Shown here piece after piece: positions 1 to 12,599 of a stretch of DNA of 64,000 nucleotides (position 1 is its first letter; the number at the start of each line of letters is the position of its first letter). The notes beneath the pieces are model-generated. The model made no database searches and was not told where the DNA came from. It was given only the letters and a program-made list of their open reading frames with translations. Both the position numbers and the translations under genes were made by a program. This DNA is from Dryas octopetala. Taxonomy: Eukaryota; Streptophyta; Magnoliopsida; Rosales; Rosaceae. The DNA is taken from positions 22,692,001-22,756,000 of the forward strand of contig OY992835.1 in assembly GCA_963921425.1 (NCBI GenBank). The letters run 5' to 3'.

Positions 1-65
1 TGGTAATTGCCCCCTATTCCTGTTTGATTTTATTTGACTAGGGATTTTCATTCATTTAATTTAAG

Positions 66-2197
66 CATTTTATGATTCCAAAAAAACTAAAAATAAATGA
101 ATCAAAAATCGTAGAGAAAGGTGGAGGTGCATCAGCGGAAGTACAAAACGAGCGAGCTGCGAATTCGAAACCACTCAAAGAGAAAACCACCAAAGCCGAA
201 AGGCGAGCGATTCAAGAAGCTCAACGAGCGGCAAAGGCTGCTGCAAAAGGTGCATCTTCTTCTTCTTCTTCAACGCTTTGATTACATTTGCTGATTGACA
301 TTGACATACAATCTAATGTAATTGAATTCATTGGTTTCTTAATAGTAATTATGTCTGCCTTACCTTTCCCTTTACATTTTTGTGTTATTAGCTGACGGAA
401 GTAAGGCACCTGCTGCTGCTGCTTCAGCTGCTTCGGCTGCTTCGGCTGCAGCAAATGTGAAACCACCTAAAGCCACCAAACTCCAGTCAGCGCAATCAGT
501 TGCGGCTTCTGAGAAGAAGGGCGGTGGTGAACGTCCGCCGGAGAAGGAAAGAAAGAAAGAAGTCCCTCATCCACGCATGCAATATGATGATACGAGTCGT
601 GTGGAGAAGGCAAAGAGACGTTCAGTGGTCAAACAAACCGAGGCCAGGAACAGGGTTGAGTTGTTCAGGCATTTGCCGCAATACGAGCATGGAACTCAGC
701 TTCCTGATCTCGAGTCCAAGTTTTTCCAACTCGACCCCGTGCATCCTGCTGTTTATAAGGTATTTACATGATCATATCAGCTTGTTAGTAGTTGATTCAA
801 GCCTTTTGCTAGATCATGCTGACAGTTTATTATGTGATTATGGCAGAGATCGAAGTGTTATAGTATGTTTCTGTCTAATTTTAACTTCCTGTATTAATGT
901 CAGGTTGGGTTACAGTATTTATCAGGAGATATATCTGGTGGCAATGCCCGTTGTATTGCCATGCTCCAAGCATTTCAGGAGGCCATTAAAGACTACTCGA
1001 CACCACCCGAGAAAAACCTTAGTAGGGATTTGACAGCAAAAATTAGTAGTTATGTTTCATTTTTAATTGAGTGCAGACCGCTTTCAATCAGCATGGGGAG
1101 TGCCATTAGGTTTCTAAAGAGTCGAATTGCCAAATTACCTTTGTCTCTGTCAGAGTCTGAAGCAAAGACATCTCTCCTGTCAGATATCGAACGGTTCATA
1201 AGTGAGAAGATCATACTTGCAGATAAGGTGATAGTCAAGCATGCAGTTACAAAAATCAGGGATGGTGATGTTCTTCTAACGTATGGGTCATCCTCTACAG
1301 TTGAAATGTTACTATTAAATGCCCATGAGCTTGGCAAACAGTTTCGTGTTGTGGTGGTAGACTCTCGTCCGAAGCTTGAAGGGCAGCGTTTACTTCATAG
1401 GTTGGTGGGAAAGGGCCTTAGCTGTACTTACACTCATATAAATGCTGCTTCCTATATTATGCATGAAGTTACTCGAGTTTTTCTAGGTGCTTCTTCTGTC
1501 CTATCTAATGGAACAGTTTACTCAAGGGTTGGGACTGCTTGTGTTGCTATGGTAGCTCATGCATTCCGTGTACCAGTATTAGTATGTTGTGAGGCATATA
1601 AATTCCATGAAAGGGTACAGCTGGATTCAATATGCTTTAACGAGCTCGGTATGCACTCTCAGCTTTGAGTTTTTATGGTAATTTTGATAAATTATGATAA
1701 GTCTCATGCTCTGCTTGCTTGATTACTCAGGTAATTGTTCCACTTCTTGCAGGTGATCCAGATGCCATTTTAAAGGTTCCTGGCAGGGAGGAAATCAATC
1801 CTTTAGATGGTCAAGCTAATTGCGAAAATCTTCAACCTCTAAATCTGATGTAAAGTGTTTAGAATTTTAATGATCTGCTATCTTAATTCTCTATATTATT
1901 TCCCCTATACTAATTGTGCAGTCCTGCTTTAATTTTTATTGGCAGTTACGACGCACTGCCTTCAGATTATGTTTCAATGATAATAACAGACTATGGAATG
2001 GTAAATCTTTTTCTTTTTCTTCAAGTAATTCAAAACTAGAGAGCAGACACTCTTTTGCATTCTTTATGTTCTGAATTGTGAACTTGCAATTAGCTCAAAA
2101 TAATAACTTGTCTGATTTTGTGCTTCTATTTCAGGTTCCGCCCACTAGTGTGCCTGTCATTGTGCGTGAATACCGAAGAGAACACTTATGGATGTAG
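66..2197 (+). CDS. Translation initiation factor eIF2B subunit delta (3' part, six exons)
   Basis: This is the delta subunit of eIF2B, the cytosolic guanine-nucleotide exchange factor that recycles eIF2-GDP. Exons placed at about 66-249, 392-759, 904-1648, 1753-1849, 1946-2000 and 2135-2197 join in phase (about 503 codons visible). The first visible exon has the basic linker KTTKAERRAIQEAQRAAKAA; the next has an Ala-rich stretch and VKQTEARNRVELFRHLPQYE; the large third exon carries the NagB/RpiA/CoA-transferase-like fold (LLTYGSSSTVEMLLLNAHE, VVVVDSRPKLEGQRLLHRL, RVGTACVAMVAHAFRVPVLV). It ends with MIITDYGMVPPTSVPVIVRE and a TAG at 2195. The gene starts left of the window, and the 5' edge of the first visible exon is uncertain. 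No frameshift is seen. Its neighbour is the CYB561 gene, tail to tail, about 0.75 kb away. Confidence 0.93.
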
Positions 2198-2953
2198 TAG
2201 TCATTTGAAGTACCTCATTGGAAATGGATCATGATTCATGAGGGTTCTCCAAAATTTTGAGTGCATGCTGAAATCAGTGATTCACAGCAGCTATTAACAA
2301 ACAATAAGACTAGAGACAGATGTTTAGATTTGTCACAAAAGTTTTGCATGCTTTACTTGAGATATGGTATGATTTAATTGCAACATCACAATGTTGGTCA
2401 TTTCTGAAGTACCATTTTGAGGGGGTGGTATATATACCACTTCGTTGGGATTGTCACTGACTAGATGATTTTATTTTATTTTATTTTCTTATTATGCTAA
2501 GCCACCACATATGAATTAAAGACGAAAGCCAAAAATCCCCATATCTGCGAGGGTGTTGTGGACATGTTCATTTTTGTAAGAACAAAAAGGAACACCCAAG
2601 TTGGAGTTCATAGACTAAAATATTATACGGACCACTATAAGAAATTTGGTGAAAATATTTCTTAAAAATGTTTGAAATGGTCACGCTCTAAGTGCAGATA
2701 AACACAATGAAAACCCCAGATGCCAAAACATGCCACCAATAACCGGACATGAAACGAGGGCATTGCCAAAATGACATAAATAAAACCCCATTAAAAAAGA
2801 ATTAAGTCTCCTTCAGCGCCAATTAATGGAAAGGAAGAAACAACGGAAATTGTTATTTTAATATACAGATTCAACTTTTTGCAATAACAAAATCCTGTAA
2901 TCCTTGGAGTAAAATCAAGCCTGTTTGTGAACTACAAGATAGTACAATTGTGT
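2198..2953. other. Intergenic, convergent 3' ends of eIF2B-delta and CYB561
   Basis: About 750 bases between two converging genes. It is AT-rich and should hold both 3' UTRs and polyadenylation regions. I see no ORF, RNA gene or repeat worth naming. Confidence 0.6.
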
Positions 2954-4845
2954 TTACTCTTCTATTGATCCTCTGATAATGTCACCTCTATTATTGGCAG
3001 GAGTAATAAGGGCAAGAATAACAAAACCGCCCAGCACAACGATCAACATTCCCAGAGAATTTACCAGCAAAGCCTCATTTGAATAGCGTGATATTACATG
3101 GTTGGCTTGAAGAAATGTGGCTTTTTCTAAAAGACCAGTAGTTGCAGTGGCAACAGCAAGGGCGTAAATATAAACACCAAAAAATACATGCCATGGCATC
3201 AAGGTAGCTCTGCTATTTTTCGAGCCACCTGGGTACCAATATGTTGCAAATCCAGCAGCCCACTGTGCAAGAGAAAATGGAGGTTAAGACTGGATAAAAG
3301 TAATTGCAGAAACTATCTTCCAAGGAAAAATAGTAGGTATACCTGGACAGTGAAGAGGAACAGGCAAGCTAGACCCAACCATGAATGCAGGCTATAGAAA
3401 TTGTCAATGCCCTTATCATTGTGGAACTTCAAAGCAGCCCATGCACCAATAATGCTTAAACAAAAGGCAAGGAATTGTAGCGTGAGATGAACTAATTTTT
3501 TGAAGGTTTTTGTTCCTGAAACTGTCTTGTATGCTAACATGGCTGCATCATGGTAGAAACATGAGATGGTTCAAATTCATAATCATTTTTGGTAAACATA
3601 TATTAAGTCCATAACTTCACAGATTCTGTTATGACTACTCAAGTGAGCATAATATTCTGTGCAGATTATCAATTCAATCAAGACCCCTTGCAAAGAAAGT
3701 ATCCCTACAGATTATTTATTGCCTTTTAAAGATAAGGAAATAAAATTAGCTGTTATTGAAGCACAAGATGCACAAAAAATCTGCACACAGCTCTCATAAC
3801 TCTTAACAAAAACATGAAAACGAAAAATATATGAATAATTCTGACATTCAATTATAGTTACTGAAACGCTTGTCACTTAAGGTAAAGTATGTGAATCAAA
3901 TTCTGTAGGCTAAAACTTACCTATCCCTTGTTGTATACAACATGTGAGACACACACACATGTGACTATCACATGACCATGTGTGTGTGTCTCACATGTTG
4001 TATACAACAAGGGATAGGTAAGTTCCTCTCAATTCTGTAACATGTGCACCTTCACTAAATATTCATCATTATCATCCTTAGCATGCTCTAGCAAAATCAT
4101 TGTTCTGGTGTATCGCATAATCACCTAAGGCAGTCACATTATCTAAGTCAAGATAACAGGGAGAGAGAGGCATGATTGAGAAACCAACAACTAGATGCTG
4201 GGCTAAGTGCTTAAGAACAGAAATTTACCTTCTCCATTTAAGAGTATGAGTCCAGCCACCATCAACACAGGATGGACCTACAAGCAACACAACAGCAGTA
4301 AGTTTACCAAACATAAAAACTTCAAGTAAAGCTCTATAAATTTGTCATGGGAATGCACCGAATGCTAAATTTAAAAAGTGAAATTTCTCCTAATTTAAAG
4401 CGGCAGGAAATTTCCCAAATAAACATCAATTTCCAGCTCAATGAAACTATATAAAATCTCATGGAACAAGTTACAAAATCATGAAGAAGAGCAACATTTT
4501 TGCATAAATTGGCAAGGGTATAAGCATTACAACAAATTACGTGATATACCCAGTACCCAGAACAAGTGAACTAAGCAACCCATCAACCATACCTCCCAAT
4601 TCAAAATGAACTTCCCAAAAGATATTATGACAATATATGGAAAAATCAAAATTAAATTTAAAAGATAAACAAAAAAAGAAGATTGTGCAGAGACGGACAT
4701 TGAAAATGAGATCTTTGTTTTCAGAGATGAGAGCCAGTCCTCCTCGGAAACGGATGGTCCAGGTGAGCACTAGAGCCATGACTATTACTCCAATCACTCT
4801 CACTGTCCGGAAGATCGGGAACCGGACCACTGGAATCGCTCCCAT
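2954..4845 (-). CDS. Transmembrane ascorbate ferrireductase / cytochrome b561 (CYB561B type), complete
   Basis: A di-haem cytochrome b561 that moves electrons across a membrane from cytosolic ascorbate to monodehydroascorbate or Fe(III). Four exons on the minus strand (4699-4845, 4229-4277, 3343-3542, 2954-3262) join in phase to 234 aa, the usual length for this family. Order: TM1 (VIGVIVMALVLTW), YRGG-like RFRGGLALISENKDLIFN, HPVLMVAGLILLNGEAMLAY, KKLVHLTLQFLAF, YSLHSWLGLACLFLF, then MPWHVFFGVYIYALAVATA and a last TM near the C-terminus. The four haem-ligand histidines sit in HPV, KKLVH, SLHSW and MPWH. The sequence is close to what I recall of Arabidopsis ACYB-1 (At5g38630). The start MGAIPVVRFPIF lies in a short 5' leader. 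Intron 2 carries a perfect hairpin (see 3914-4024). The gene looks intact. Confidence 0.95.
3914..4024. repeat. Perfect 48-bp inverted repeat (hairpin) in a CYB561 intron
   Basis: Bases 3914-3961 and 3977-4024 are exact reverse complements, separated by a 15-base loop (3962-3976). I checked the pairing base by base. The arms include CA/GT dinucleotide runs, and the outer ends read AACTTACC / GGTAAGTT. It resembles a tiny foldback MITE. No target-site duplication was established. Confidence 0.9.
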
Positions 4846-7359
4846 TCCTCTTTCTTTCTTTCTTGACCTCTTAAATCTACCAGAGAGAAATGAGAAGGAG
4901 ATAGAGAATTAGGGTTTTGGATCTGTTTTCACTGTGGGCTGCTTCTTCTTCTTCAACAATGGGGACGAAGGTGGCGGTCGAAGATTTACAGGTTTTCAAC
5001 TTTTCAACTAAAAAATGGAACTGGGATGTGCCCACGTCAGCATTTAGTCCACGTCACACCATACCCAATAATTTTTCGCTCTCCTAATATTTTCGTTTCA
5101 CATTTTGTAGTAACTTCGCCAAAATAATCAAATCTGTAAATAACTGAAATTTTGAATAAAACATAAAAAACCAATATTATATGTAATATTACCATAATAA
5201 ATCATTAGCAAATTAGAAAAAAGTCAATAAAAAATTTTAATATTACAAATAAGTCAATACAAAATTTCATATCTCATATTAGTTAATAGTATATTTTGAG
5301 ATATTATATTTTAGTCAATGATCCACCCTATTTTAGTCACTAAACGCAATTCACTTGATGATGCTATGTATTTTAGTGCATTGAAAAATACTAATTCATC
5401 TATCCATTTTTTTTATAACTTATGGGTATAAAATTATAACATTGCTTTTAATTTAATTTAGGGTATTGAAATGAAGTGCAAAGTATATAAATAAGATTTA
5501 GCGTTTTGGAGCTTATGGCTTAGGGTTTAGATTTTGGGTTTTGGGCTCTGTTAAATCCTAAGTCGTTTTGTTGCTTAACAATTAAATATAAATTCATATA
5601 TGAATAATAATATATGTTTATTAATTTATTATAATTCATATTTTTTTATTTTGGTCAATTGTGACTAAAATGAAATTATGAAAAAATATAGTTGTAAAAA
5701 TTTTTATTGACTTACTCATTTGTAATTAACCCATAAATCATTTATAAATGTTAAAATTAATAACTCCATTAAACGGCCCATTAGGGGTGTGAAAATAGCC
5801 CAAAATCCAAAACCTGACTATTCAGCATGAAATTAATCCAGTCTTGAAATCCAAACCTCGAAGCCCCATCCAAAAATTCAATTTTTTTACAATAATTTTT
5901 ATGAATTGCAAAACTAATAGAGGAAAAATAGTAACAAATAAAAATAAATAGTGAACAAACGTTAATTTATCCAGAAAAATATAAAAAATATAATAAAAAA
6001 TTACATTTAAATCAGTATTTTTGAAATTCCTATTTTAAGTTACTAAGCCCAATCCTGCTGTATTTTGATGCGTAGAAATGAAGTTTTAGAGTATATAAAT
6101 GAGGTTTAAGATTTAAAATTAGAGTTCTAGAACTTATGACTTATGTTTTAGGTTTCGAGTTATAAGCAGAATCCAAAACCTGAGAGCTAAATCCTAAGCT
6201 ATTTTCTCTTCAAAGATACCACACTCATAATTTTTAAGAACATTCCTTGAATTACTGAAGACTTCAGCATGCATTTGTAACTTTGGTGGATTTTTTTAAG
6301 TTCTTAAAACGATTGTGTAATTGGAGTTCCATTATATTTGTGTACTTCTAAACAGGAACAGAGACTTTGAGACTTTAAGGATGGATGATTACAAGTACCT
6401 TTTGATGGGACTCGCCCTGATCATCAAGTATATTCTTCATGCTGGTGATCAATCATTTTTTTTCTTCTCTTTTTCCACTAATATCTTGGTTTAGTTTGAT
6501 AAATAAGATACAATTATATTTGATTGCCCTTCATTATTTATTGCTTTATCTGTGATCTGATTGAGGTTTTTATCACTACAAATGCAAAAATATGCAAAAA
6601 AAGAAAATCATATTAATCTTACCTGTTGTTTCAGGAACAACTTGTTATACATCATGACTCCCTAATTTTGGTCTGCAATATAGTTTTTCATGCACTATCT
6701 TCAATAGACGTGCCTAACTTTCAGCTGTTTTCCCTTGTTTACCATTTTGCTTCCACCTTACCCACCCTCGTTCCCCCTTTTATTATATGTTTGGTGCCAT
6801 ACTGCTATAACATTGAATAAATGTCATTATTATATATAAATTTCAGGAAGCCTTGAAAGCATATATAAATGCTCTTGAATAATAAAGCTATAACATTGAA
6901 TAATAAATGTCATTATTATTGCAATTCAACAATTTTTTTTTTTTTGTTCACTTATGGTGAAATGCTCTTTCAGGGGTTGTGGTGTTATTTCCCTTGGCAA
7001 ATTGCTTTTTTATGCAAGGACTGCCTTCTATCCTGTTGTGTGGCTCCTGCGCCCGATAGCCCTTGTGTTTTACCTTCCTAATGGGAATACCCATTGTTGC
7101 GAATGCTGACATATACTTATCATTTATGTTGCTTCAAATGCTGAATCTTCTTATTCTCGCTAAACGTAACATGTGTCCCACCATTCATAATAGTGGGACA
7201 CGAGTTACCCATCCATGGTAATACCACCTTTTTGTGGTGAGCAAAATAATAGTGAAATACGTGTCACCTATCCATGATGATACCACCTTTTTGTGGTAAG
7301 TAAAAATAGACTCAAAAAACAATAACAAATGATCTATCATTTGTACATACGAGATATGG
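4846..7359. other. AT-rich intergenic DNA with short degenerate repeats
   Basis: The first about 120 bases are the CYB561 5' leader and promoter. Beyond that no gene is visible. Two related segments (about 5459-5580 and 6055-6200) both carry a run like ATGAAGT...TATATAAAT followed by repeated TTTAGG-like words. A GGGGTGTGAAAAT segment at 5787-5886 is related to sequences at about 8690-8845 and 46680-46800. Two direct copies of about 65 bp containing ACCACCTTTTTGTGGT occur at about 7200-7305. Confidence 0.5.
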
Positions 7360-7519
7360 AGGAACATTTACAGACAAGAGTTTAAGAAGATGCCTAGCCT
7401 TTGTAAAGGATTTAGTCCTTTTGGTTGCTGAGACTGTCATGGAATCCTCAACTTGACTATAATTAGAAATACAACAATTTAATATGTGCTCATATCAAAT
7501 CACACATATATAATTTGAA

Positions 7520-7959
7520 GGGTTGAATACAAAAATAGTTCATGAACTTTATAGTGAATCTCAATTTGGTCCATTAACTATAAAAAATATTAATTTGGTC
7601 CATAAACTTTTCAAGTTGTACCAAAGTAGTACAAACGTTAACTTACATTGAAAAATTTAACGAAAACTGGTCATGTGCACAGTAAGTAGTTGTACTAAAG
7701 CAGTACAAACGTTAACTTACATTGAAAAATTTAACGAAAACTAGTCATGTGCACAGTAAGTGACTACATTTTCAGAGGCATTTTAGTTCGTTCATCACAT
7801 TTACATGTGACTAATTCCGTTAATTTTCGGATGTAAGTTACCATTTGTACTGCTTTGATATAACTTGGAAAATTCGTGGACCAAATTGACACTTTTTATA
7901 GTTAATTGACCAAATTGAGATTAATTATAAAATTCGTTGACCATTTTTATGTTTAACCC
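7520..7959. mobile_element. MITE, Mutator-type (440 bp, 9-bp target duplication)
   Basis: Terminal inverted repeats of roughly 150 bp begin GGGTTGAATAC on the left and end in the complementary GTTTAACCC on the right. TAATTTGAA flanks it on both sides (7511-7519, 7960-7968). The uninterrupted sequence survives in the paralogous intron near 47450, which serves as an empty site. It has no coding capacity. Within it, a segment of about 60 bp around GTACAAACGTTAACTTACAT is directly repeated. Confidence 0.88.
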
Positions 7960-8679
7960 TAATTTGAAATAAACCACCGATCAAAATGTAGAGTTGATTT
8001 CACAGAGATCAAATTTATATATACAAATTCAACGTAAGATTGAGTTTTTAAAAATCACATTCTATAATTTATATTTAACATGTCATGCATACCAGATTCA
8101 GTTCACATGAAATACCATGCTCTTCTAAAGCAGATTCCACCGCCGGGCAACCTTCTTGCAATTTTACTTCTGCAATGAATAATGCAGAGGCTCATAGCAG
8201 GTGAGAAACTAGCGTTTTGTTCTTTTAAATAATTACGATAATAATAATTTAAAAACTTTCAATAATGGAATAATTAAGTTATCATGAAAAATTAAAAATA
8301 TATATGCCATAAAGATGATGATATAGTTTAATTTCACCGGCACGGTGGTACACTGATCAGACTAATTAAGTCAATCAAACTTTCATCCAAAATCTCCTAA
8401 TCATACCTAAAACTTCAAAACAAATATTTTCCCTCAATTTATGTGCACCCTAACAAACAAAGGAGAAAGAGAGGAATGTGTACCATCCACTCTTTTTTTG
8501 TAGTAAATAGAGAAAGAAGTGACTTTAAGCATGTCATCCTCGTTGAAAAATGTGGAATACAATGTGCCATTTTATTCTTCTTTGATTTCAGTATCTGCGA
8601 CGTTCATTTTTTTATATTGACAACATAAAAAAATGACCAATACAACCGCCTCACCGACTTCACACACCAACTGAGGCCC

Positions 8680-8845
8680 AGATAGGGGTGTGAAAATGGT
8701 CCCAATAGCCTGAAACTCCATTAAACCGCCCCTACATAATATAGGGGTGTGAAAATAGCCCAGAATCGAAACCCAACTATTCAGCACGAAAAGAATCCAG
8801 CCTGTAACCCAAACCCTGAAGCCCATCCAAAATTCAATTTTTCTA
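8680..8845. repeat. Dispersed GGGGTGTGAAAAT repeat, two nearby copies
   Basis: TAGGGGTGTGAAAAT occurs at about 8687 and 8741, followed by GCCC-rich text (for example ACTATTCAGCACGAAAAGAA). Related segments lie at about 5787-5886 and, inverted, at 46680-46800. The word resembles the terminal repeats of plant hAT elements, but I could not define paired ends. Confidence 0.45.
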
Positions 8846-11490
8846 CAATGACAATAACACGTCCTTTAATTTTATATTCTATACATTAAAAGCTTATAGC
8901 TTTTAAAAATTGGCTAAATTTTACTTTTAGTCCTGTAGTTGGAGTTAGATTTTATTTTGATTTCTTTAGTTTCAATTGTTCTGATCTTGGTTATATGATT
9001 TAAAAATTGTTGCAATTTAATGACATATTAGTATTTTTGTCTATTAGTTCATTAAATTGGTTATTAAATCGTTAACATTATGTAAAGTATATGACCAAAA
9101 TTAAAATAATTTTGTAAAATATATGACAAAAAATGCAACAAATTTGACAATTTAATAAACAAAAATGTTGCAATATTCTTAAATTGCAATGATTTATAAA
9201 TTACATAGTTAATCTCAAACCACCTGTGTGAAACAACCCATAGTTTCAAAATTCTATATATATATATATGCTCTTTTTTAGAATATCAACCAGGCAAACC
9301 CAAACGTACCACCACACGGTTCTTATGTTTCTTCTTTTTTATTTTATTTTCTGTTTACTTTTTTTGTCGGGTTTTGAACTATTTTATTAGTGTTTTCTGT
9401 GGCCCGTGGGTTATATTTCTTATGTTTTTTAAGCCAATTACTTGAAATTTACTTTAACCAATGTTTCATTAAATATTTTGTGTTTAAGACAGTTGCTTGG
9501 AATTTACTAAACCAAATGTTTCCAGTTTCTTGATTTTCCCATTGCGTGTACATAAGGATTATATTTTAAATCTTTGAAACAAATGTTAGTAAATAAGATT
9601 AAGAACAATTATGTTTAAAATAAGAATACAACCATCAAGACATGCCAGTACTAATGGACAAATAATTAAACATGCCAATACTAAACTCCGAATTCAAATG
9701 AAGAGATGTTTTGTAATATCACAAACCAATTTTTTTTAATAGAAACTGTGATATTATTCAATTATTGTCAGACTACACAGCTTCACTAAGCCAAACAGGC
9801 ATTACATCCATCCAAAAAAAGACCCCAGCATGGGATATATCAAACCAATTGAAAAGTGGCTTAAGATGCATACCAATGAATGGGAAGTGTTTTTTTATGG
9901 ATCAACACATTAATCCAAGTTAGTTAGGAAGATATATTTAGTATTTTAATGAATTTGCAAAGGGTCACGGTTAATTATAAACCCAAAAAATATAATATTT
10001 GAAATTTAATACTGAAGGAAAAATTTGGGTGGCTCATAGTCTACCCAATGGATATATGAAATAATAAAATAGGATTTAACAAAAGAATAAAATGATATAA
10101 AATGCCATCATCGTCACCATGTAACACTAGAAAAAGTTATAGGTGAAAACTGAAAATAGATAATTAGGATTTAAGAAAAAAAAGAATGTAACGAATAGAT
10201 GATGAGAGTGACAATAAGAATTGATTTAAAAATTAATTAGAAAAATAGAAAATTAGGATTAAATACCAAATGTCAATAGTTTTTTAATAAAGCAGTAAGA
10301 CACTAATTTTTTTTAGTTTAGGTACTAACCTAGAGTAAAACATTTTGGATTAGGTCACAAATCAGTTTGTTATACAGTTGTGACTGTTGAACAGTTACAG
10401 TTGTAATTGTCGAACAGTCACAGTTGTGACTATTTAAAATTTATAAAAAAATCTAAATTTTTAAGGGTTTCATACTTTTGATTTAGGTTTGGGAGATGAA
10501 ATTCTATAACCCAAAGACTAAATATTAAAGTTTAAGCCTTGCAAATATTGAAAAAATAACAAATCAATAAAAAAGTTATGACTGTTAGACAGTCACAGTT
10601 CGATATAACCATGTTTTTTAAAGTTGGTACCTAAACTGAAATTTAGTATCTAAAGTGAAATGATATAAATGTTTTAGTAGTTGAAATGAAAAAACATTAT
10701 AATTTGGTACCTAAAATCAATGGACCTTTAGAAAAATGTGGGATGTCTAGCACTACTGAATGTAGAGCCCTTTCATATGTAAATCCACAAACATAGGTAG
10801 CATTAAACATGTGCTCCCACAATAGCTCATCCTCATTAGCGTCACATTACAATTTATTAATAGCACCGTCAATAGATGATTAGCTCACTTTTTTTTTTTT
10901 TTTTGTATCTATTAGCCCACTCTTTCGACTTTATATATGCAATGACATTCTTGCTTTAATGGTGTGATAAAGGTTGTTTGGCTTTAAACAGATACATGAA
11001 TTCCCCCTCACCTGATCTTCTTGGCACGTGTCCAATCAAATAATCAATTTCCACAACACATTTTACTGCATGGTGGTCCCTCCACACTATCATGTGCCAC
11101 GCAACTTTTTTTTTTTTTTTTTTAAGTGTTTAGTTGTTCTTGTTATTTGAGAGGAGGAGATGGGATATTTCCAAATTGTAGATAGAACTCCTACAAAGTT
11201 AATAATTAGTTAAGTACCTAATTGTTTAATGGTTAATCTTTAGAAGCATGTACCGGACAAATAACTAGTTGACAAATGATAGAAATGCTCAACTAAAAAA
11301 CTTAAATGAGAAATGAGTGAGTGACAACACATCAAATGATTAGATTTATTATAATTATAAACTTAGTAATTTTGTGAAGCAAATCTAATCCTTAAATGTG
11401 TTGGTTTTTTCACTAATCTCATTTTAAATCTCTTAGACAAACACTTATGTAATAAATTATCCTTACTCTTAAAACACAAATATTAGAGAA
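8846..11490. other. AT-rich intergenic DNA without a recognisable gene
   Basis: No ORF in this stretch resembles a protein. It has several A/T homopolymers (near 10890 and 11106), a short (TA)n at about 9257, and a small cluster of repeated words like ACAGTTGTGACTGTT at 10374-10432 and 10575-10600. Confidence 0.5.
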
Positions 11491-11661
11491 ATTATTTTGT
11501 GTAACCGATACACCGTCAAATAGTGTATTCAATCTAAATGTCATAATATGAGTGAATGTTATTAATATTATATCATACTAATATAAATATACTGTTTAAT
11601 AATACTCTTATACGTTGAATTTGTTACACCACATATCGGTGTATCGGTTACACCTAATAAT
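11491..11661. mobile_element. Small MITE with terminal inverted repeats
   Basis: GTGTAACCGATACACCG at about 11499 and its complement CGGTGTATCGGTTACAC at about 11637-11653 bound about 170 bases of AT-rich DNA. The symmetry continues outward as AAATTATT / AATAATTT. There is no coding capacity, and the superfamily is not determined. Confidence 0.65.
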
Positions 11662-12208
11662 TTTTAATTTTTCCAAATATTACACTACAATATTATCAAG
11701 GGAATAATTTTCAATAAATGACTTTAATTTTACCTTTTGTGTCAATACAAGATATGAATTATGGATTGTACTATATTTATCCCTTCAACTCGGTTGCAAA
11801 TTCCGTTCACAAGTTATCATATGTTACACACGTGATCATTTTTGAAGGCTAAATTCGTCATTTCACATATAATACAAGTTCATAAAAGTTAAATCACTTC
11901 ACAATATATAATTGTTTTTATGACAAAAAATATAATTGGACTAACATAATTGATAAATTGACTTTAAAATTAAAGTTAAAGGTACACATTAATATAGCTA
12001 CATATCCTAAATTGATCGAAATTTAAATTTGAAACATTTTCCCTATGCTCAATTGTTTAAAATTTATGTTATATCAACCAATTAATTATCGATATAACAG
12101 TGTTTGAAATGTTTCAAATTCGAATTTTCTATCCAATATAAAAACTTTTATTATACAATAAACAAATTTTTTGGTCTGCTACAAATAATAAACAACTATT
12201 TAGAACTT

Positions 12209-12212
<4 letters not shown>

Positions 12213-12251
<39 letters not shown>
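12213..12251. repeat. (GA)n microsatellite upstream of CRWN1
   Basis: An uninterrupted GA run of about 39 bases. Shorter GA runs follow at about 12690-12714 and 12818-12830 in the CRWN1 leader. Confidence 0.9.
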
Positions 12252-12255
<4 letters not shown>

Positions 12256-12599
12256 AGTCCATAATGATGGCAAAGAAGCCACATGCGACAAAGAGATGCT
12301 TATCTTCAAGACCCAATCCCCATTGTTCCCAAGTTAACAGCTCCTAAACACCGTGGCATTTCAATACAGGTATATTCTCGGAAATCCAGAACATGCCGCA
12401 ATTATCAAAATACCTCCATCTCTCTCGCAATTTACCCATTCATCATTCCAAACGGGATTTTACCAACCATGGGCAGCTTCGTCATTGCAAAGAACACACA
12501 CGAGCGCCCACGTTGCATTCCATAGACGCCATCCATTTAAATTCCCCTACTACCCTACCAATACCGCATTGAACTATATGAAAACCAAGGGTACACTCG

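Larger units (their letters stand above)
7360..8845 (-). pseudogene. Inverted partial copy of the KRR1-like gene start (promoter to exon 3)
   Basis: Read on the minus strand, this segment matches about 46670-47610: upstream sequence, exon 1, intron 1, exon 2 (about 8130-8206), intron 2 and most of exon 3 (about 7373-7470), introns included, so it is a DNA-level duplication. The exon 1 equivalent hits a stop after about eleven codons (MNVADTEIKEE then TAA), so this copy is not functional. Two later insertions interrupt it: a 440-bp MITE (7520-7959) and about 95 bases near 8320-8415. It is inverted and about 38 kb away relative to the larger copy. Confidence 0.85.

Noticed and set aside
5180-5745. 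Possible MITE around inverted GTCAATA/AATTTT words
   Set aside because: The inverted similarity is short and AT-rich; ends and target duplication cannot be fixed.
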